From Photobacterium swingsii (lineage in GTDB: Bacteria; Pseudomonadota; Gammaproteobacteria; Enterobacterales; Vibrionaceae): 64,000 bases of DNA. The notes under the pieces were generated by a model. The model was not told the DNA's origin and made no database searches. It saw nothing but the letters and a program-made list of their open reading frames with translations. Where the stretch lies: positions 248,001 to 312,000 of the forward strand of contig NZ_AP024853.1 of assembly GCF_024346715.1 (NCBI RefSeq), in the 5' to 3' direction. Below, in pieces: positions 1 through 9,299 of this stretch. Position 1 is the stretch's first letter. Each line of letters opens with the position of its first letter. A program made the position numbers and the translations under genes.

Positions 1-93
1 AATTGCAACCAGTACTTCTTGGGTAGCTTCAAACATAGATGCTCCAATATACCAATAAAAAATAAGGATGTTATAAGAGGTATAGTGAAACGA

Positions 94-468
94 TCAGCGG
101 GAATGAATGAAACGAAACTGCAGGTTGCTGTCATGCCAGCCCGCAATACGGTGATTATAGAAGGAAAGGTAGCCACGCGGGGTCCTACGAACGGAACACG
201 CAAGCTGAATGAATGAGGCAATAGTCAGGATCGCTAAAGGCCATAGGTGAGGGTCTTTAGGGGGGGACTTATCGGGTTGCGACGAGACGCGTAAATTAGC
301 ACTGCGCAGTATTAATGTATCGTTTGACGCATCAGGTACTTGGCTTGGGTTTGTAATGGAATATGGACTTTGAGAAAAACTGAGTTCAATAGCACTCTCA
401 GCATGGCTAAATAGCAATACTGTCAGGAGTGTTATGAAAATGGGGAACTTCTCTAGTCGTTTGTACAA
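94..468 (-). CDS. Doubtful small membrane/secreted protein
   Basis: Open frame of 124 codons that I do not recognise. It begins at a TTG with no clear ribosome binding site. The first 25 residues look like a signal peptide (charged MYKRLEK, then a hydrophobic run ending SHAESA). A second hydrophobic stretch lies near residues 76-90 (LWPLAILTIASFIQLAC), followed by an Arg/His-rich tail. That pattern, an exported N-terminus and one C-terminal membrane segment, resembles small envelope proteins. A TTG start, no recognised domain and an odd basic tail leave open that it is a chance frame or a decayed gene. No neighbour hints at a function. Confidence 0.3.
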   Translation of the reverse strand: MYKRLEKFPIFITLLTVLLFSHAESAIELSFSQSPYSITNPSQVPDASNDTLILRSANLRVSSQPDKSPPKDPHLWPLAILTIASFIQLACSVRRTPRGYLSFYNHRIAGWHDSNLQFRFIHSR

Positions 469-587
469 TATCAGAGCCTATGTAGGCTAGTCGCCAATTA
501 AAAAATCGTCTTATATGTACTCGCAACCAGCGGAAAAAGCAATATTTCTTATTGCTAATTGAATGGTTAATAAACCAGGGAAAGATG

Positions 588-611
588 AAGGGCTACCCAA
601 TGGCAGCCCTT
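588..611 (-). terminator. Hairpin downstream of the Ig-like lipoprotein gene
   Basis: Ten-base arms (588-597 and 602-611) pair with one mismatch around a CAAT loop, about 30 bases after the stop of the leftward gene. The T-run on the minus strand is poor, so this is a possible rather than certain terminator. Confidence 0.4.
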
Positions 612-642
612 TGTTTACGGGGAACTTAGTATTAGCTCAATA

Positions 643-3600
643 TTACTGAGCTGGTGTAGGCTTTGGCTCTGGATCAGTTGGTTCTACTGGATCTACAGGG
701 TCGATAGGGTCAACTGCAGGTTTACGCAGTTGAAGTTGCCAGTAACCTTGGAAACCGCGCGCGTATTCAGTTTCATTCGTGAGTACGATAGTGTCACCTA
801 GGTGGTAAGCTGGCATATCGGCAGCTGGGAACGGATAAATAAATTTGTCACTCTCCCAAGTACCATCGGCTTTATTAACGGCGGTACCATGACCAAAGAT
901 AGCGATTAGCTCACCTGGAACATTCGGGTTTGCTATCGTGTATTGCGTGCCATCAATTGCCTTATGAGTCGAGTATTCGCCTGACATTTGTTTACCCGAT
1001 TTATCAAAGGTATGAGAAGCAACTTGCTCGACGATTGAACCATCGACTTCCGTTGTGACTATTTCAGCCACTTCGAAGTGTCTTGCATCTACACCTTCAA
1101 ACGCGTTACGTCGACCTGCGGCAAAAGTGACATGTCCATCTGATTTAACGGATGCGACTCCGTAGTTATCATCGCGATATGGAATGTCATCGTGGTTGAA
1201 CAGGTGCAGTTTTGGCAGCTCAGCAATGTTATCCCATAGGTAGTATCCTTGAGCATTCTTATTGTAAGCATCACTCACCAAACAGCCAGCACCTGAGTTT
1301 TTCAGTTGTTCACGAACAGCGAGACTGATTGCTTGCTTGATATTACAGTAGAAAGGACTGTCTCCTGGGTAGGTCAATTCCTGCTCTGTCACTTCTAATG
1401 TTGCAAGGTTGATGATGGTCAGCAAAGGCGATGTTAGATATTCATCAGACGATGGCCTTTTTAATACCGCAATTTCATCAGCACTTGATGGTAGCTGCAA
1501 AATCTCACCATAGATTTTGTATTGCTCAGCCCATGTGCTTGTTTCGAAATCAAAGAGGTTGACTGTGACTTCATTCGGGTAACTGGAACTCAAGTGTAAG
1601 AAGTTACCTGCTTCTGTGAAATAGAAGGCATCACTGGATAGGTTAACTTTATTATCACGGAAGAAGCTCATGTCAACAGGTGTTAGCTCGCCTGTCGCTA
1701 AATGGTAGCGATAGCCTTTATGCTCGCGTTTGACACCACTTAGATGATCATTGGCTGTGAGCAAGAAGGTGTAACCATATTGCGTGGCTTGCATTTGGTT
1801 ACGTAGCATCTTGAAGTCTTCTGTTGGTAACGCAACTTCTTGAGGATCGCTTTCACCTGCGGATGTTATCTCAGTCACGAAAAGCGGACCATTTTTGCTG
1901 TCTTCGGCTTGCCAGAAACGATATAGCGTATTTTCGTCTTTGATTGCTTGAATAAGCTCTTGATCTTCAGGGATGTTGGCATTGCGTGCCATTTTATGCC
2001 ACTGGTAAACATCAGCGTTATCAGCGACATTAACGCTGAGTTCCACGGCCTGTGGGCTGCTGCCTACCGATACATCAACACCAAGTTCAGCAAAGATTTT
2101 TTGCAGTTCAACCGGTACTTTTTGCAGTTTTAATTTAGTATCACCTGCACGTACGGCGCGCATTCGATTTTTGTCTTCATCGTTGTCAGCAATCTGGATA
2201 CCAGATTCATCTACTGCTGCTTCTCTAAAGCCGCTCCATTCGAAGTCCAAGCCACCTTGTTCTGCAACAAACTCATAGACTTTGCCGTTTGAACGTGTGA
2301 ATTTGAAATGATATGGATAGCTACCGCCTTCAGCAAGCATCATGGTGCCACTGAGTGTTTCTAGGTCGAATGGCGGTTCAGAGCTGATTATTTTTGCCGC
2401 AATGACTTTAACGTTTTCAGACAGAGCTTTGTCTTTGTGATTTGCCGTGACAACCACATCACCTTCAATAATACCTGTCGCGACACCACTTTCATCGATG
2501 GCTAGGATTTCAGGATTGCTACTGGTCCACGTGGTATCTTCTGAAATCACTGACACGCTGCCGTCGTTGTATTCACCGTTTAGAGTTAGTTGAAGTGTTT
2601 CAGCTTTCGCGACACTGTTGTTTGGTAGGTTTAAACTGATTGTCATCAATTTGGCAACAACATCGAACTCTTGCGATGCGGTAAGTTCACCTAGCGTCGC
2701 TGTAACAGTAGCACTACCGACACCTTTGCTAAGGAACTGTCCATTACCTAATGATTCAAGAATTTCGGGGTTGCTTGATTTCCACTCAGCGTCAGCGCTG
2801 AAATCCACAATATAGTTATTGTGGTGAACACCTTCAGCAATTACGGTAAATTGATCTTCTAAGTATTGCTCGCGATGATTAAATCCAAGCTGAAGTGAGG
2901 TTAAAACAGCTTTGTCGGCAGTAAATTTAACCGTTGCAGTCGCACCTTGATAGGTAGAGGTTAAGGTAATATCCCCCGTTTTTAGTACTTGAAGTTTATC
3001 ACCATCGATTGACACGGCATCAGCTGGGGTCGCGGACCAGGAGGCAAGTGATGTAACTTCTGTTGTCGTACTATCAGTCCATAGCGCTGAGACTACTGGC
3101 TGAAGTTGATCGCCAACAGTAACACGACTGTCTATGCCTGTTAGTACTATGTTTTCAAGAGAGGCATCTTCAGAAACAATTATTTCGCTAACTGCTTCGA
3201 CACCTAAATGTTCAGCATAAACAGTAATTTTTCCCGCTTGTTTAATTCGCCATTTATGTCCATCAACGACAATAGCGCCAGCAGGGGCAACTGATATGTT
3301 TGATTCACTTGTAATATCAAGTGAAACACCATTAGATAAAATACCGTAAATGGATGGTGAAACTAAGTCGCCAATACTTGCACGCTGCGGTAAGCCTGAA
3401 ATAATAATATTATTGAGTACAGGAGTGTTATCAGGGACAACGACACTGTCGAATTCAGTTTCCCACGCATAAATATCATTGAAACGGTGAGCTTCATTTT
3501 CGAGGAACCACTTATCGTTGAATAATGAATCCCAAGCGGTAGTATAAGCGCGGTTATTAAGTTTGAACCATTCTTCCCAAGACATGTTGTCCATAACAGC

Positions 3601-4173
3601 ACGTAACCAAATAGTACTGTTTTTGAATCCAGCCATAGACGCAGAATAATCGATGATTGCTTTTAAGCCGACACCATAGCGCATGATTTGAGGTTCGAGT
3701 GCATTACGGTCTAATGTTTGGTAATTTTTCCATTCACTGTCTGTGACAAAGTTGTTTTGATCGACATCAGCGAGAACATATTCGACAGTTGAAAAGTTAC
3801 TGATTAATGAAGAGTTTTGTTGTTTTTTAAAGGCTTCTTCTAAGCTTTTTCCATCGTATTGGTAAAGAATGATGTCGTCACGTAGGGCACGATACGTGAT
3901 AGGTTGATTTTTGATTTTTTCGAACAAGGTATTATCAATGCCTGCATTGATAATATACTTGCCGTCGGCATTTGTTTTACCTGATGCAAGTAACTGTGTA
4001 CCAGCATAAACTGAAACAGTGGCATCTGCGATAGGACCGTCGTATACATTGCCCACAAAAGTTAAAGATTTCTTATCAACTTTTGGGTCAGGGGTTGCAT
4101 TTGAATTATCGTCACCACCACACGCAGTGAGCATTACAATGAGTGGGACACTCATCCAACAGGGCTTGTACAT
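643..4173 (-). CDS. Large Ig-like (Big_2) surface lipoprotein
   Basis: A 1176-residue envelope protein. The N-terminus is a lipoprotein signal with lipobox LTAC and acylated Cys at about residue 18, followed by an Asp/Asn-rich linker, so it should be membrane-anchored. Residues 38-80 resemble a carboxypeptidase-regulatory-like beta-sandwich (DGPIADATVSVYAG, then NADGKY). Four tandem bacterial Ig-like modules follow, roughly 252-335, 340-420, 424-507 and 510-593; the last two carry the Big_2 signature W-x-SSNPEIL. The C-terminal half (about 600-1150) has no domain I recognise, and the protein ends in a Pro/Asp/Glu-rich tail. A strong AAGGAG site precedes the ATG. Such proteins are usually adhesins or surface scaffolds; a binding partner cannot be inferred. 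It is monocistronic, with an AT-rich non-coding kilobase upstream. Confidence 0.9.
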   Translation of the reverse strand: MYKPCWMSVPLIVMLTACGGDDNSNATPDPKVDKKSLTFVGNVYDGPIADATVSVYAGTQLLASGKTNADGKYIINAGIDNTLFEKIKNQPITYRALRDDIILYQYDGKSLEEAFKKQQNSSLISNFSTVEYVLADVDQNNFVTDSEWKNYQTLDRNALEPQIMRYGVGLKAIIDYSASMAGFKNSTIWLRAVMDNMSWEEWFKLNNRAYTTAWDSLFNDKWFLENEAHRFNDIYAWETEFDSVVVPDNTPVLNNIIISGLPQRASIGDLVSPSIYGILSNGVSLDITSESNISVAPAGAIVVDGHKWRIKQAGKITVYAEHLGVEAVSEIIVSEDASLENIVLTGIDSRVTVGDQLQPVVSALWTDSTTTEVTSLASWSATPADAVSIDGDKLQVLKTGDITLTSTYQGATATVKFTADKAVLTSLQLGFNHREQYLEDQFTVIAEGVHHNNYIVDFSADAEWKSSNPEILESLGNGQFLSKGVGSATVTATLGELTASQEFDVVAKLMTISLNLPNNSVAKAETLQLTLNGEYNDGSVSVISEDTTWTSSNPEILAIDESGVATGIIEGDVVVTANHKDKALSENVKVIAAKIISSEPPFDLETLSGTMMLAEGGSYPYHFKFTRSNGKVYEFVAEQGGLDFEWSGFREAAVDESGIQIADNDEDKNRMRAVRAGDTKLKLQKVPVELQKIFAELGVDVSVGSSPQAVELSVNVADNADVYQWHKMARNANIPEDQELIQAIKDENTLYRFWQAEDSKNGPLFVTEITSAGESDPQEVALPTEDFKMLRNQMQATQYGYTFLLTANDHLSGVKREHKGYRYHLATGELTPVDMSFFRDNKVNLSSDAFYFTEAGNFLHLSSSYPNEVTVNLFDFETSTWAEQYKIYGEILQLPSSADEIAVLKRPSSDEYLTSPLLTIINLATLEVTEQELTYPGDSPFYCNIKQAISLAVREQLKNSGAGCLVSDAYNKNAQGYYLWDNIAELPKLHLFNHDDIPYRDDNYGVASVKSDGHVTFAAGRRNAFEGVDARHFEVAEIVTTEVDGSIVEQVASHTFDKSGKQMSGEYSTHKAIDGTQYTIANPNVPGELIAIFGHGTAVNKADGTWESDKFIYPFPAADMPAYHLGDTIVLTNETEYARGFQGYWQLQLRKPAVDPIDPVDPVEPTDPEPKPTPAQ

Positions 4174-4257
4174 TTATTCTCCTTAATAAAAGACGATGCA
4201 TAGTGAATGCACACGTCATAGATATGCCGTGTGAAATTTAAAATTTTTAAAAAAGAT

Positions 4258-4280
4258 GAATTAGATATCTAATCTAATTC
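4258..4280. promoter_or_regulatory. Perfect 9-5-9 inverted repeat, possible operator
   Basis: GAATTAGAT (4258-4266) and its exact complement ATCTAATTC (4272-4280) flank a 5-base spacer. It lies about 85-107 bases upstream of the start of the Ig-like lipoprotein gene, where an operator could sit. In such AT-rich DNA a chance palindrome is also possible. Confidence 0.35.
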
Positions 4281-4665
4281 GGGGAGGGACGATAAATATA
4301 GAAGCGATAAATTACAATACTGGATAAATATTAAAATTTTGGCGATATATTGTTATTTATATTGTTGTCTATTACATTTTTATCAATCTACATTATGTGT
4401 TTGATTATTCACTTGTGTTTTTAATACTTTGTTATTCATGTGCTTATATTGTCTGCTTTGTTTTTAAGTGATAGTTACTCCGTGTTATCTTTAATTAAAA
4501 ATAAAGCTGTTAATTACTTATGTTTGTGAAACAAATCCAAACTAACCGTATTTAAATTCTCATTAAGTATATTTAAATTGTCTTTTGTTTTTTAAGTACA
4601 TTTCAATTTAATGAAGAAATATATTGTTCTTATTTCTTTTATCGTGCGACTTACCTCACTATTGC

Positions 4666-4737
4666 AAAGCCAAAGCCAAAGCCAAAGCCAAAGCCAAAGC
4701 CAAAGCCAAAGCCAAAGCCAAAGCCAAAGCCAAAGCC
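4666..4737. repeat. (AAAGCC)12 tandem hexanucleotide repeat
   Basis: Twelve uninterrupted, perfect copies of AAAGCC (72 bases) in AT-rich non-coding DNA. Each unit keeps frame, so any frame through it is a dipeptide repeat (Lys-Ala on the plus strand). Perfect short arrays like this usually change copy number by slipped-strand replication. Both neighbouring genes start several hundred bases away. Confidence 0.95.
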
Positions 4738-5155
4738 CTAATAGCAATATTTCAACGTGGCGGGCGTACAATTTTGCCTAAGAAGGTGCATACCAAGTAT
4801 GAAAAGTAAAATTCCATATTTAAATCTGCATAACATCAGGATTCTTCGTATAAATAAGGTGTATCTAGCCAAAAGAGCAACAGAGACACAATTTATAATC
4901 ATGGAAAGGCTTTTTGAAATAATTTCTTACAATGTAGGTGGGTTTTAACATTGATTTAACAACGGGCTGTGCGGTGTCGCCAAAACAATGCGTTACATTG
5001 TTACAGGATGTAAATTTATGAAAAATAATGTGATTATGTTGAGGTGGTATATTTAGGCGGTATGAAAACTGTGCGATTCATGGGAAAATGCATCTGTCAA
5101 TCGAGTAGCACGTTGAAAGGATGCTTTCTAATTTATTTGCACTAAAGAGGTGTGT

Positions 5156-5536
5156 ATGAAACTTGGTCTTATTTTCCTTATCTCTATCGTCGCTGGTATT
5201 TTTTCGGGTGAGCACTATCACTCTTTTGTTGCTGGTTTCGCCGTTGCGGCTATTGCAGTCGGTAGTGGTTACTGGCTAGCGTTTCGAAGTTCAACACGTT
5301 ATCCGCAACTCGCGTTACTTATGCTGCTATTAGGCCTTGTGGCTAAAATGGTTGTTACAGTAGTAGGGGTGATGTGGAGTTTAGAAGCGAATTTGATTAA
5401 TTCACCAATCGTGTTCTCATTGTCTTACTTATTCTTCTCTATTGTTGTTACCTACGGTTATTCGAAACTACGCGAATACCAAATGCAAAAGCGCAGCGTA
5501 CAAGAGAAGCAAAAACTGCAAACGCAACCCGCGTAA
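5156..5536 (+). CDS. Small integral membrane protein, unknown function
   Basis: A 126-residue hydrophobic protein with about four membrane segments: residues 2-16, 23-41, 51-71 and 81-101. A charged Gln/Lys-rich cytoplasmic-looking tail follows. I chose the ATG at 5156 because AAAGAGG (5144-5150) lies five bases before it; the GTG at 5150 overlaps that site. I recognise no family with confidence; size and topology resemble small accessory subunits, but nothing identifies one. It is monocistronic, with a strong bidirectional terminator after it. Confidence 0.75.
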   Translation: MKLGLIFLISIVAGIFSGEHYHSFVAGFAVAAIAVGSGYWLAFRSSTRYPQLALLMLLLGLVAKMVVTVVGVMWSLEANLINSPIVFSLSYLFFSIVVTYGYSKLREYQMQKRSVQEKQKLQTQPA

Positions 5537-5561
5537 TGTGGGCTTAATCTTCTTAAAAAAA

Positions 5562-5585
5562 ACGGGCTATCATGAGATAGCCCGT
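5562..5585. terminator. Bidirectional rho-independent terminator
   Basis: Perfect 10-bp stem (5562-5571 with 5576-5585), ATGA loop, A-run before and T-run after. It serves both the rightward membrane-protein gene and the leftward RNA methyltransferase gene. Confidence 0.85.
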
Positions 5586-5601
5586 TTTTTATGTGCATTA
5601 A

Positions 5602-6057
5602 TTAGTGGTGAGAAAAATTATCACCTTTTGCCAAGCGATCGTACAAAATTACATTAACTGCAGCCGCTAAATTCATACAGCCTTTAGTGGGTACGTAGAT
5701 AGTTTCGCGACAGAAATTAGTGATATCTTTTTTCAAACTACCGTCTTCTGGACCAAAAATATAGAAAGCACGCTCAGGGTGTTTGTAATCGGGTAGGGGT
5801 TTTGCATCATCAGATAGCTCAACTGCAACTGGAACGCAGCCTAAAGGTAATACAGCTTTAAGATCTTCAACGCCGATCAGTGGGATATCGCGGTGTACGT
5901 TTTTGGTGTCAGTACAGAACTGTTTGGCAAGGTCATATCGTGTACCCGTATAAAAAACAGAATTCACGCCGTAACAGCCTGCGGCACGCATCACTGAACC
6001 AACATTTTCAGGGGTTTTAGGGTTAAAAAGCCCTACACAAGAGTAACCTTTGCTCAT
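5602..6057 (-). CDS. TrmH/SpoU-family RNA 2'-O-methyltransferase
   Basis: SPOUT-fold S-adenosylmethionine-dependent methyltransferase expected to modify a ribose of tRNA or rRNA. All three SpoU motifs are present: NPKTPENVGSVMRAAG near the N-terminus (motif 1, with Asn and Arg), FIFGPEDGSL-type motif 2 (here YIFGPEDGSL) and VPTKGCMNLAAAVNVILYD (motif 3, the trefoil-knot SAM site). At about 151 residues it is a minimal catalytic domain, similar to TrmL-sized enzymes, with no RNA-binding extension. The start is uncertain: TTG 6072, ATG 6066 and ATG 6057 are in frame, and I favour 6057 (MSKGYSC). The exact target base cannot be read from sequence. Confidence 0.9.
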   Translation of the reverse strand: MSKGYSCVGLFNPKTPENVGSVMRAAGCYGVNSVFYTGTRYDLAKQFCTDTKNVHRDIPLIGVEDLKAVLPLGCVPVAVELSDDAKPLPDYKHPERAFYIFGPEDGSLKKDITNFCRETIYVPTKGCMNLAAAVNVILYDRLAKGDNFSHH

Positions 6058-6294
6058 AACACTCATCTTCAAAATTAAATGAAGCCGAATTATACGGATT
6101 TTTGTTCTAAAAATCAGGAGATTTATATCTTCTTGAATCTGTTACCTAATAACGTCTCTATTAACTCCTACCTTCTATAAATATCAAGGCGATAAGTTGT
6201 TGAATCGGGACTTTTGGCCTATCGTATTATTATGATAATTATGCGTTTTTTAAGCTTTTGTTGTGCTTACGGGTATGATTGATGGGAGGTTTTT

Positions 6295-8109
6295 ATGCAG
6301 AGGAAGTTATCGTTAACCGTCGGTATTGCGATGATGAGTGCGCAACTTGTTCATGCGCAAGTAGTAGAAACAACCCGTTTAATTGGTTTTGGCGAAGCAA
6401 AATATCCGAGTGATTTTACCCATTTCGATTATGTAAATCCTCAAGCGCCCAAGGGGGGAAACATCACTTACTCACGTGTGGGCACCTTTGATAGCTTTAA
6501 CCGTTTTGGTACACGTGGTGTTTCTGCTGCGGGGGCTGAAGCTATTTATGATACTTTATTTCTGCCATCAGAAGATGAAATCGAAAGCTATTATCCGCTT
6601 ATTGCCAGTAAAGTTCGCTATAACGATGATTATTCGTGGATGGAAATCGATCTGAACCCTGATGCTGTTTTCCATGACGGTCACCCTATCACCGCAGAAG
6701 ATGTTGCCTTTACCTTTATGAAGTTCTCGACTGAAGGGGTGCCGCAATATCGAATCTACTATAAAGATGTTAAGTCAGTGGATGTAAAGTCCACACGAAC
6801 GGTTCGTATAGAGATGGCGAAACCTAATCGCGAAATTTTGCTGTCGTTAGTACAGGGTATGGCGGTATTACCTAAGCACTACTGGGAAGGTAAAGACTTG
6901 GGTGAGCCGCTTAATGAACCTCCTTTGGGTAGCAGTATTTATAAAGTTTCTGATTACAAGGCTGGGCAAAGTGTTACCTACGCAAGAGTGAAAGATTATT
7001 GGGCGGCCGATTTACCAGTTAATATAGGCCGTAACAACTTTGATACGGTTCGTTATGACTATTACCGCGATGAGACGGTAACACTTGAAGCGTTTAAAGC
7101 GGGAGAATACGATTTTCGCCAAGAGAATGTCGCAAAGTTTTGGGCAACGCTTTATCAGGGCAAAAATTTTGATAATGGTCTAATTAAGAAAGAAGAAATC
7201 GCCCACGAAATTCCACAGTCTATGCAGGCTTTTGTTTTTAATACCGGACGTAACATCTTTTCCGATGCTCGTGTTCGTGAGGCATTGAATTATGCCCTCG
7301 ATTTTTCATGGATGAACAAGACACTTTTTTATGACCAATACACACGCACTCGCAGTTATTTTCAAAATACAGAGTATGAAGCGAAAGACTTGCCCTCTGA
7401 AGTTGAGAAAACATTACTTGAACCTATCAAAGATCAGATACCCACACGTGTTTTTACCCAAGCATACCAACCACCAATGTCTGATGGTTCTGGGCGTATT
7501 CGCGCTAACTTAAGAAAAGCCCTTAGCCTATTGAAAGAAGCAGGGTGGGAGCTAAACAATAAGGTGATGACGAATGTTAAAACCGGTGCAACTCTCGATT
7601 TTGAACTTCTGATCTATAGCCCAACCACAGAGCGTATCGCGATTCCTGTACAGAAAAATTTGAAGTTGATTGGCGTGAACATGAAGATCCGCACCGTGGA
7701 TACCACTCAGTATGTGAAACGCCTTCGTGACCGAGATTTTGACATGGTTTCGCATGGTTATGGGGCTAACCGTTATCCAAGCCGTAACCTGTTGATTGCA
7801 TGGAACAGTCACTATATCGACAGTTCTTACAATACCGCGGGAGTTAAAGACCCTGCGGTTGATTATCTGACGCAGAAGATTGCAGAAAACCAAGACGATC
7901 CTAAATTACTGTTAGATTATGGTCGCGCTTTAGACCGTGTATTACAGTGGAATTTTTATGTGATCCCTCAATGGCACTTGAGTAAATTCCGTATAGCCAC
8001 TTGGGACAAATTCGCACGTCCTGCTATTCGTCCGAAATACACCTTAGGTGAAGATACCTGGTGGATTGATGCTGATAAAGTGAAAAAATTACCGAAAAAA
8101 CGCCAATAG
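6295..8109 (+). CDS. yejA: YejA-type oligopeptide-binding protein
   Basis: Periplasmic solute-binding protein (SBP_bac_5 family) of the Yej importer, 604 residues, the same length as E. coli YejA. A Sec signal peptide covers about residues 1-22 (cleavage near VHAQ). The mature start (LIGFGEAKYPSDFTHFDYVN) and the PQAPKGGNITY segment are typical of YejA. GGGAGG five bases upstream of the ATG supports the start. It is the first gene of yejABEF. The family takes up oligopeptides and in enterobacteria also peptide antibiotics such as microcin C; specificity here is inferred. Confidence 0.95.
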   Translation: MQRKLSLTVGIAMMSAQLVHAQVVETTRLIGFGEAKYPSDFTHFDYVNPQAPKGGNITYSRVGTFDSFNRFGTRGVSAAGAEAIYDTLFLPSEDEIESYYPLIASKVRYNDDYSWMEIDLNPDAVFHDGHPITAEDVAFTFMKFSTEGVPQYRIYYKDVKSVDVKSTRTVRIEMAKPNREILLSLVQGMAVLPKHYWEGKDLGEPLNEPPLGSSIYKVSDYKAGQSVTYARVKDYWAADLPVNIGRNNFDTVRYDYYRDETVTLEAFKAGEYDFRQENVAKFWATLYQGKNFDNGLIKKEEIAHEIPQSMQAFVFNTGRNIFSDARVREALNYALDFSWMNKTLFYDQYTRTRSYFQNTEYEAKDLPSEVEKTLLEPIKDQIPTRVFTQAYQPPMSDGSGRIRANLRKALSLLKEAGWELNNKVMTNVKTGATLDFELLIYSPTTERIAIPVQKNLKLIGVNMKIRTVDTTQYVKRLRDRDFDMVSHGYGANRYPSRNLLIAWNSHYIDSSYNTAGVKDPAVDYLTQKIAENQDDPKLLLDYGRALDRVLQWNFYVIPQWHLSKFRIATWDKFARPAIRPKYTLGEDTWWIDADKVKKLPKKRQ

Positions 8110-8210
8110 GCTCTATCTGGATCAGTGACATGATGGGCGTAATGGATACGTACTGGCTAAGGTAAATAATCATAAGGAGTGTTGGTTACAGATGTGATCA
8201 ACAAGATGAT

Positions 8211-9299
8211 ATGGCAGCCTATATTCTTCGACGATTGTTACTTGTAATCCCTACTTTGTGGGCCATCATCACCATCAATTTCTTTGTTATTCAGATAGCA
8301 CCTGGTGGCCCTGTTGAGCAAGCGGTCGCACAATTAGAGGGGCATTCTTCCGGCATTATGGAGCGATTTTCCGGTGGTGGTCAGGAGGTGGCATTAACAG
8401 AGGGTAATGGAGAGCAAGGGACGGGTTATCGCGGATCTCGAGGGTTAGATCCTGAAGTGATTGATGCTATCAAAAAGCAATTTGGCTTTGATAAGCCAAT
8501 GCACGAACGCTATTTTGATATGCTGAAAAACTACGCCACTTTTAACTTTGGCGACAGCTTATTTAAAGGCGGCAATGTTATCGATCTTATTATCGATAGA
8601 TTGCCAGTTTCTATTTCACTGGGGCTGTGGAGTACCATTATCATTTATATGGTTTCCATTCCTTTAGGGATTGCCAAAGCCATTCATCACGGTTCGCGGT
8701 TTGATATTTGGAGTAGCGCGGTTGTTATTGTCGGTTATGCTATTCCTGGCTTCTTGTTTGCGATTTTATTGATTATCTTCTTTGCTAGTGGCAACTATTT
8801 TAGCTGGTTTCCCTTACGTGGCTTAGTATCCCCAGATTGGGATCAACTAAATTGGTACCAGCAAATTGGCGACTATTTTTGGCATTTGGCACTGCCAACT
8901 TTAGCGATGGTGATAGGCGGTTTTGCCACCTTGACCATGCTGACGAAAAATTCTTTCCTTGATGAGATTAACAAACAGTATGTAGTGACAGCACGCGCAA
9001 AAGGGCTAGATGAAAATAGCATTCTTTATCGCCATGTCTTTCGTAACGCAATGCTGATTATTATCGCTGGCTTTCCAAGTGCTTTTATCAGTTTGTTCTT
9101 CACGGGTTCTATGTTGATCGAGGTGATGTTCTCGCTTGAGGGGATTGGTTTGCTTGGCTTTGAATCGACTATCCAGCGTGATTATCCTGTTGTGTTTAGC
9201 TCGCTCTATATCATGACCTTGCTCGGTTTGTTACTGAATATTATCTCTGATATCACCTATACCTTGGTGGATCCCCGTATTGATTTCGAGGCGCGCTAA
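8211..9299 (+). CDS. yejB: YejB peptide ABC transporter permease
   Basis: Inner-membrane permease of the Yej importer, 362 residues with about six membrane segments. It starts with the DppB-type [19 protein letters not shown] and has a periplasmic insert between the first two helices (residues 45-110), as in E. coli YejB. The cytoplasmic EAA-type loop that docks on the ATPase lies near residue 265 ([19 protein letters not shown]). The ATG has no strong ribosome site close by: AGGAGT lies 33 bases upstream, so translation initiation may be weak. There are 101 bases between yejA and yejB; the stop overlaps the yejE start. Confidence 0.95.
   Translation: MAAYILRRLLLVIPTLWAIITINFFVIQIAPGGPVEQAVAQLEGHSSGIMERFSGGGQEVALTEGNGEQGTGYRGSRGLDPEVIDAIKKQFGFDKPMHERYFDMLKNYATFNFGDSLFKGGNVIDLIIDRLPVSISLGLWSTIIIYMVSIPLGIAKAIHHGSRFDIWSSAVVIVGYAIPGFLFAILLIIFFASGNYFSWFPLRGLVSPDWDQLNWYQQIGDYFWHLALPTLAMVIGGFATLTMLTKNSFLDEINKQYVVTARAKGLDENSILYRHVFRNAMLIIIAGFPSAFISLFFTGSMLIEVMFSLEGIGLLGFESTIQRDYPVVFSSLYIMTLLGLLLNIISDITYTLVDPRIDFEAR

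Larger units (their letters stand above)
4174..5155. other. Gene-free AT-rich intergenic region
   Basis: About 980 bases with no credible gene between two divergent genes. It contains a 9-5-9 inverted repeat, long A/T runs, a 12-copy hexanucleotide repeat and the leader of the small membrane protein at 5156. The open frame crossing the repeat (4624-4809) is low-complexity Lys-Ala and I do not regard it as a gene. Confidence 0.6.

Noticed and set aside
4624..4809. Open frame with Lys-Ala repeats across the AAAGCC array
   Set aside because: Frame openness is a consequence of the in-frame hexamer repeat; no ribosome site, no ATG start and no conserved-looking flanks.
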